The notes beneath the pieces are model-generated. The model saw only the letters and a program-made list of their open reading frames with translations. It made no database searches and was not told where the DNA came from. From NCBI GenBank assembly GCA_013213915.1, contig JABSRK010000241.1, forward strand, positions 1 through 5,791: a stretch of DNA of 5,791 nucleotides, given 5' to 3'. The stretch comes from Planctomycetota bacterium (GTDB lineage: Bacteria > Planctomycetota > GCA-002687715). Every line of letters starts with the position of its first letter. The first letter of the stretch is position 1. Positions 4,650 to 5,791 of this stretch are shown here, piece after piece. A program made the position numbers and the translations under genes.

Positions 4650-5791
4650 GTTCAGCCGCACGTACTCGAACTCGAGGGGCTGGCCGTCGATGCCCTGCTT
4701 GGGTGGGCAGATCCAGTTGGCCATCTCGCCGGGCTTGGTGACCTGGACCATGAGGCTCTTGACGGTCGCGTAGTCCTGCTCCGAGGGGAGGATCGCGCTG
4801 GCCTTCGCCTGGTACACGTCCTCGGCGACGAGGGCGCCGTCGGTATCGAAGTAGTGCCCCGCGTACTCGCCCTTGTGGCGGTGGAATCGCTTGTGCGGAA
4901 GCGCGAACTCGAAGTCCACACCCTCGTCCGCGATGATCTTGTTCCAGCGTCGGATCGCGTTTTCCGAGTCGGAGATGTACTCGTCGCGCAACAGTTCGTT
5001 CATGGCGTTGCGGGTGGGGACCTGGCGGTTCGTCAGAGCGCCGGCTTCGATGACGGGGATGTTGACGAAGCCTTCGGTCGCTGCGTGGTCTTTGAATTTC
5101 TTCTCTTCGTTGTAGCGGCCCTTGAGACCAGACGCGAAGAAGTCGGCGGCGTTGCTGGAGATCTCGCCGCCGAACAGGTCGAGGGAGTAGGTAAACCAGT
5201 AGTTGATGTAGCGCTGGATGATGTCGAGGGGGATGCCTCCGAGCCCGATGGGATCACCGTTGGATTCCTTGTGGAGTTGGGCGCTGCGACGAACGACACG
5301 GCTGATGCCCGTGTCGCCGACGAACAGGTGGTACGCCTCCTCGGTCAGCATGAATCGCGTGGTCCGGCGCAGGGGGGAGAAGCCCGACTCTGCGAGCGCC
5401 GCCAACTGGAACTTGCCGTCGCGGTCCACGAACATGGTGAAGCAGTAGAAACTCAGCCAGTCGTCAATGGGCTGGTTGAACGCCTCCAGGATGCGGGGCT
5501 TGTCGGGGTTGCCCGACCGGCGCTCCAGCAGTTCGTCGGCTTCCTCGCGGCCGTCCCGTCCGAAGTAGCGGTGCAGCAGGTAGACCATAGCCCACAGGTG
5601 ACGACCCTCCTCGACGTTGACCTGGAACAGGTTTCGCAGGTCGTAGAGGCTGGGGCAGCACTGGCCGAGCAGGCGTTGCTGTTCGACGGACGCCGGCTCC
5701 GTGTCCCCCTGGGTGACAATGAGGCGGCGCAAGGCATTGCGGAATTCGCCCGGGACGTTCTCGAAGGATGGAACGTTGATCATGTCGCCGA
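4647..5791 (-). CDS. boxB: Benzoyl-CoA 2,3-epoxidase, oxygenase subunit BoxB (5' end missing)
   Basis: The diiron oxygenase of the BoxAB system, which uses O2 and electrons from the reductase BoxA to convert benzoyl-CoA to its 2,3-epoxide in the cytosol. Numbered from Met at 5783, the visible part has 378 residues. Motifs include VTQGDTEPASVEQQR, LYDLRNLFQVNVEEGRHLW, DRDGKFQLAALAESGF and MLTEEAYH. Glu29, Glu59, His62, Asp120, Glu149 and His152 have the same spacing as the six iron ligands I recall for Azoarcus evansii BoxB (Glu120, Glu150, His153, Asp211, Glu240, His243), so the metal site looks intact. That comparison implies about 90 N-terminal residues lie beyond the right edge. The frame stays open to 5790 (GGC GAC before the Met), and Met at 5783 falls within a conserved region, so it is not the true start. 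The tail EFEYVRLN is the usual BoxB C-terminus. Any boxA, boxC or benzoate-CoA ligase would be outside the window. Confidence 0.95.
   Translation of the reverse strand, partial: GDMINVPSFENVPGEFRNALRRLIVTQGDTEPASVEQQRLLGQCCPSLYDLRNLFQVNVEEGRHLWAMVYLLHRYFGRDGREEADELLERRSGNPDKPRILEAFNQPIDDWLSFYCFTMFVDRDGKFQLAALAESGFSPLRRTTRFMLTEEAYHLFVGDTGISRVVRRSAQLHKESNGDPIGLGGIPLDIIQRYINYWFTYSLDLFGGEISSNAADFFASGLKGRYNEEKKFKDHAATEGFVNIPVIEAGALTNRQVPTRNAMNELLRDEYISDSENAIRRWNKIIADEGVDFEFALPHKRFHRHKGEYAGHYFDTDGALVAEDVYQAKASAILPSEQDYATVKSLMVQVTKPGEMANWICPPKQGIDGQPLEFEYVRLN

Noticed and set aside
4647..5783. Reading BoxB as a complete 378-residue protein from Met at 5783
   Set aside because: The frame is open to the window edge, and known BoxB proteins extend about 90 residues further; the Met falls inside a conserved region.

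Overview
The window is GC-rich bacterial DNA with codons strongly biased to G or C at the third position. It carries six genes I can support, one of them cut by the right edge, plus a possible gene fragment at the left edge. There are no RNA genes, insertion sequences, CRISPR arrays or phage genes, and coding density is high. The phylum cannot be fixed from this sequence. Two clues suggest a free-living, aerobic, aromatic-degrading, probably diderm bacterium: the lipoprotein cyclophilin, of a type I associate with Acidobacteriota, Myxococcota and similar environmental lineages, and the box-type benzoyl-CoA pathway. Several genes seem to start without a leader, with a TANNNT-like -10 element 6 to 8 bases before ATG.

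Left part (1-2223), mostly rightward: a cytosolic alpha/beta-hydrolase esterase (81-791), a small exported or membrane-anchored coiled-coil protein of unknown role (894-1286), and gluQ (1309-2223), which glutamylates the queuosine base of tRNA-Asp. A leftward gene may start just left of the esterase and run off the window.

Right part (2267-5791): an aldehyde dehydrogenase of the BoxD type (2267-3805, leftward), a lipoprotein peptidyl-prolyl isomerase (3906-4625, rightward) and the C-terminal three quarters or more of BoxB, the diiron benzoyl-CoA epoxidase (4647 to the right edge, leftward). BoxB and BoxD belong to the aerobic CoA-dependent benzoate pathway: BoxAB epoxidises benzoyl-CoA, BoxC (not in this window) opens the ring, and BoxD oxidises the resulting semialdehyde. 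The lipoprotein gene lies between the two box genes in the opposite orientation, so they cannot form a simple operon here.

The most unusual non-coding signal is a pair of perfect 10-bp inverted repeats. One is at the start of the coiled-coil gene and the other at the start of gluQ, and in each the right arm includes all or part of the start codon. A 7-bp version brackets the -10 element and first base of the lipoprotein gene. A further stem sits across the two facing stop codons of the lipoprotein gene and boxB. I see no clear new multi-gene system in this window.
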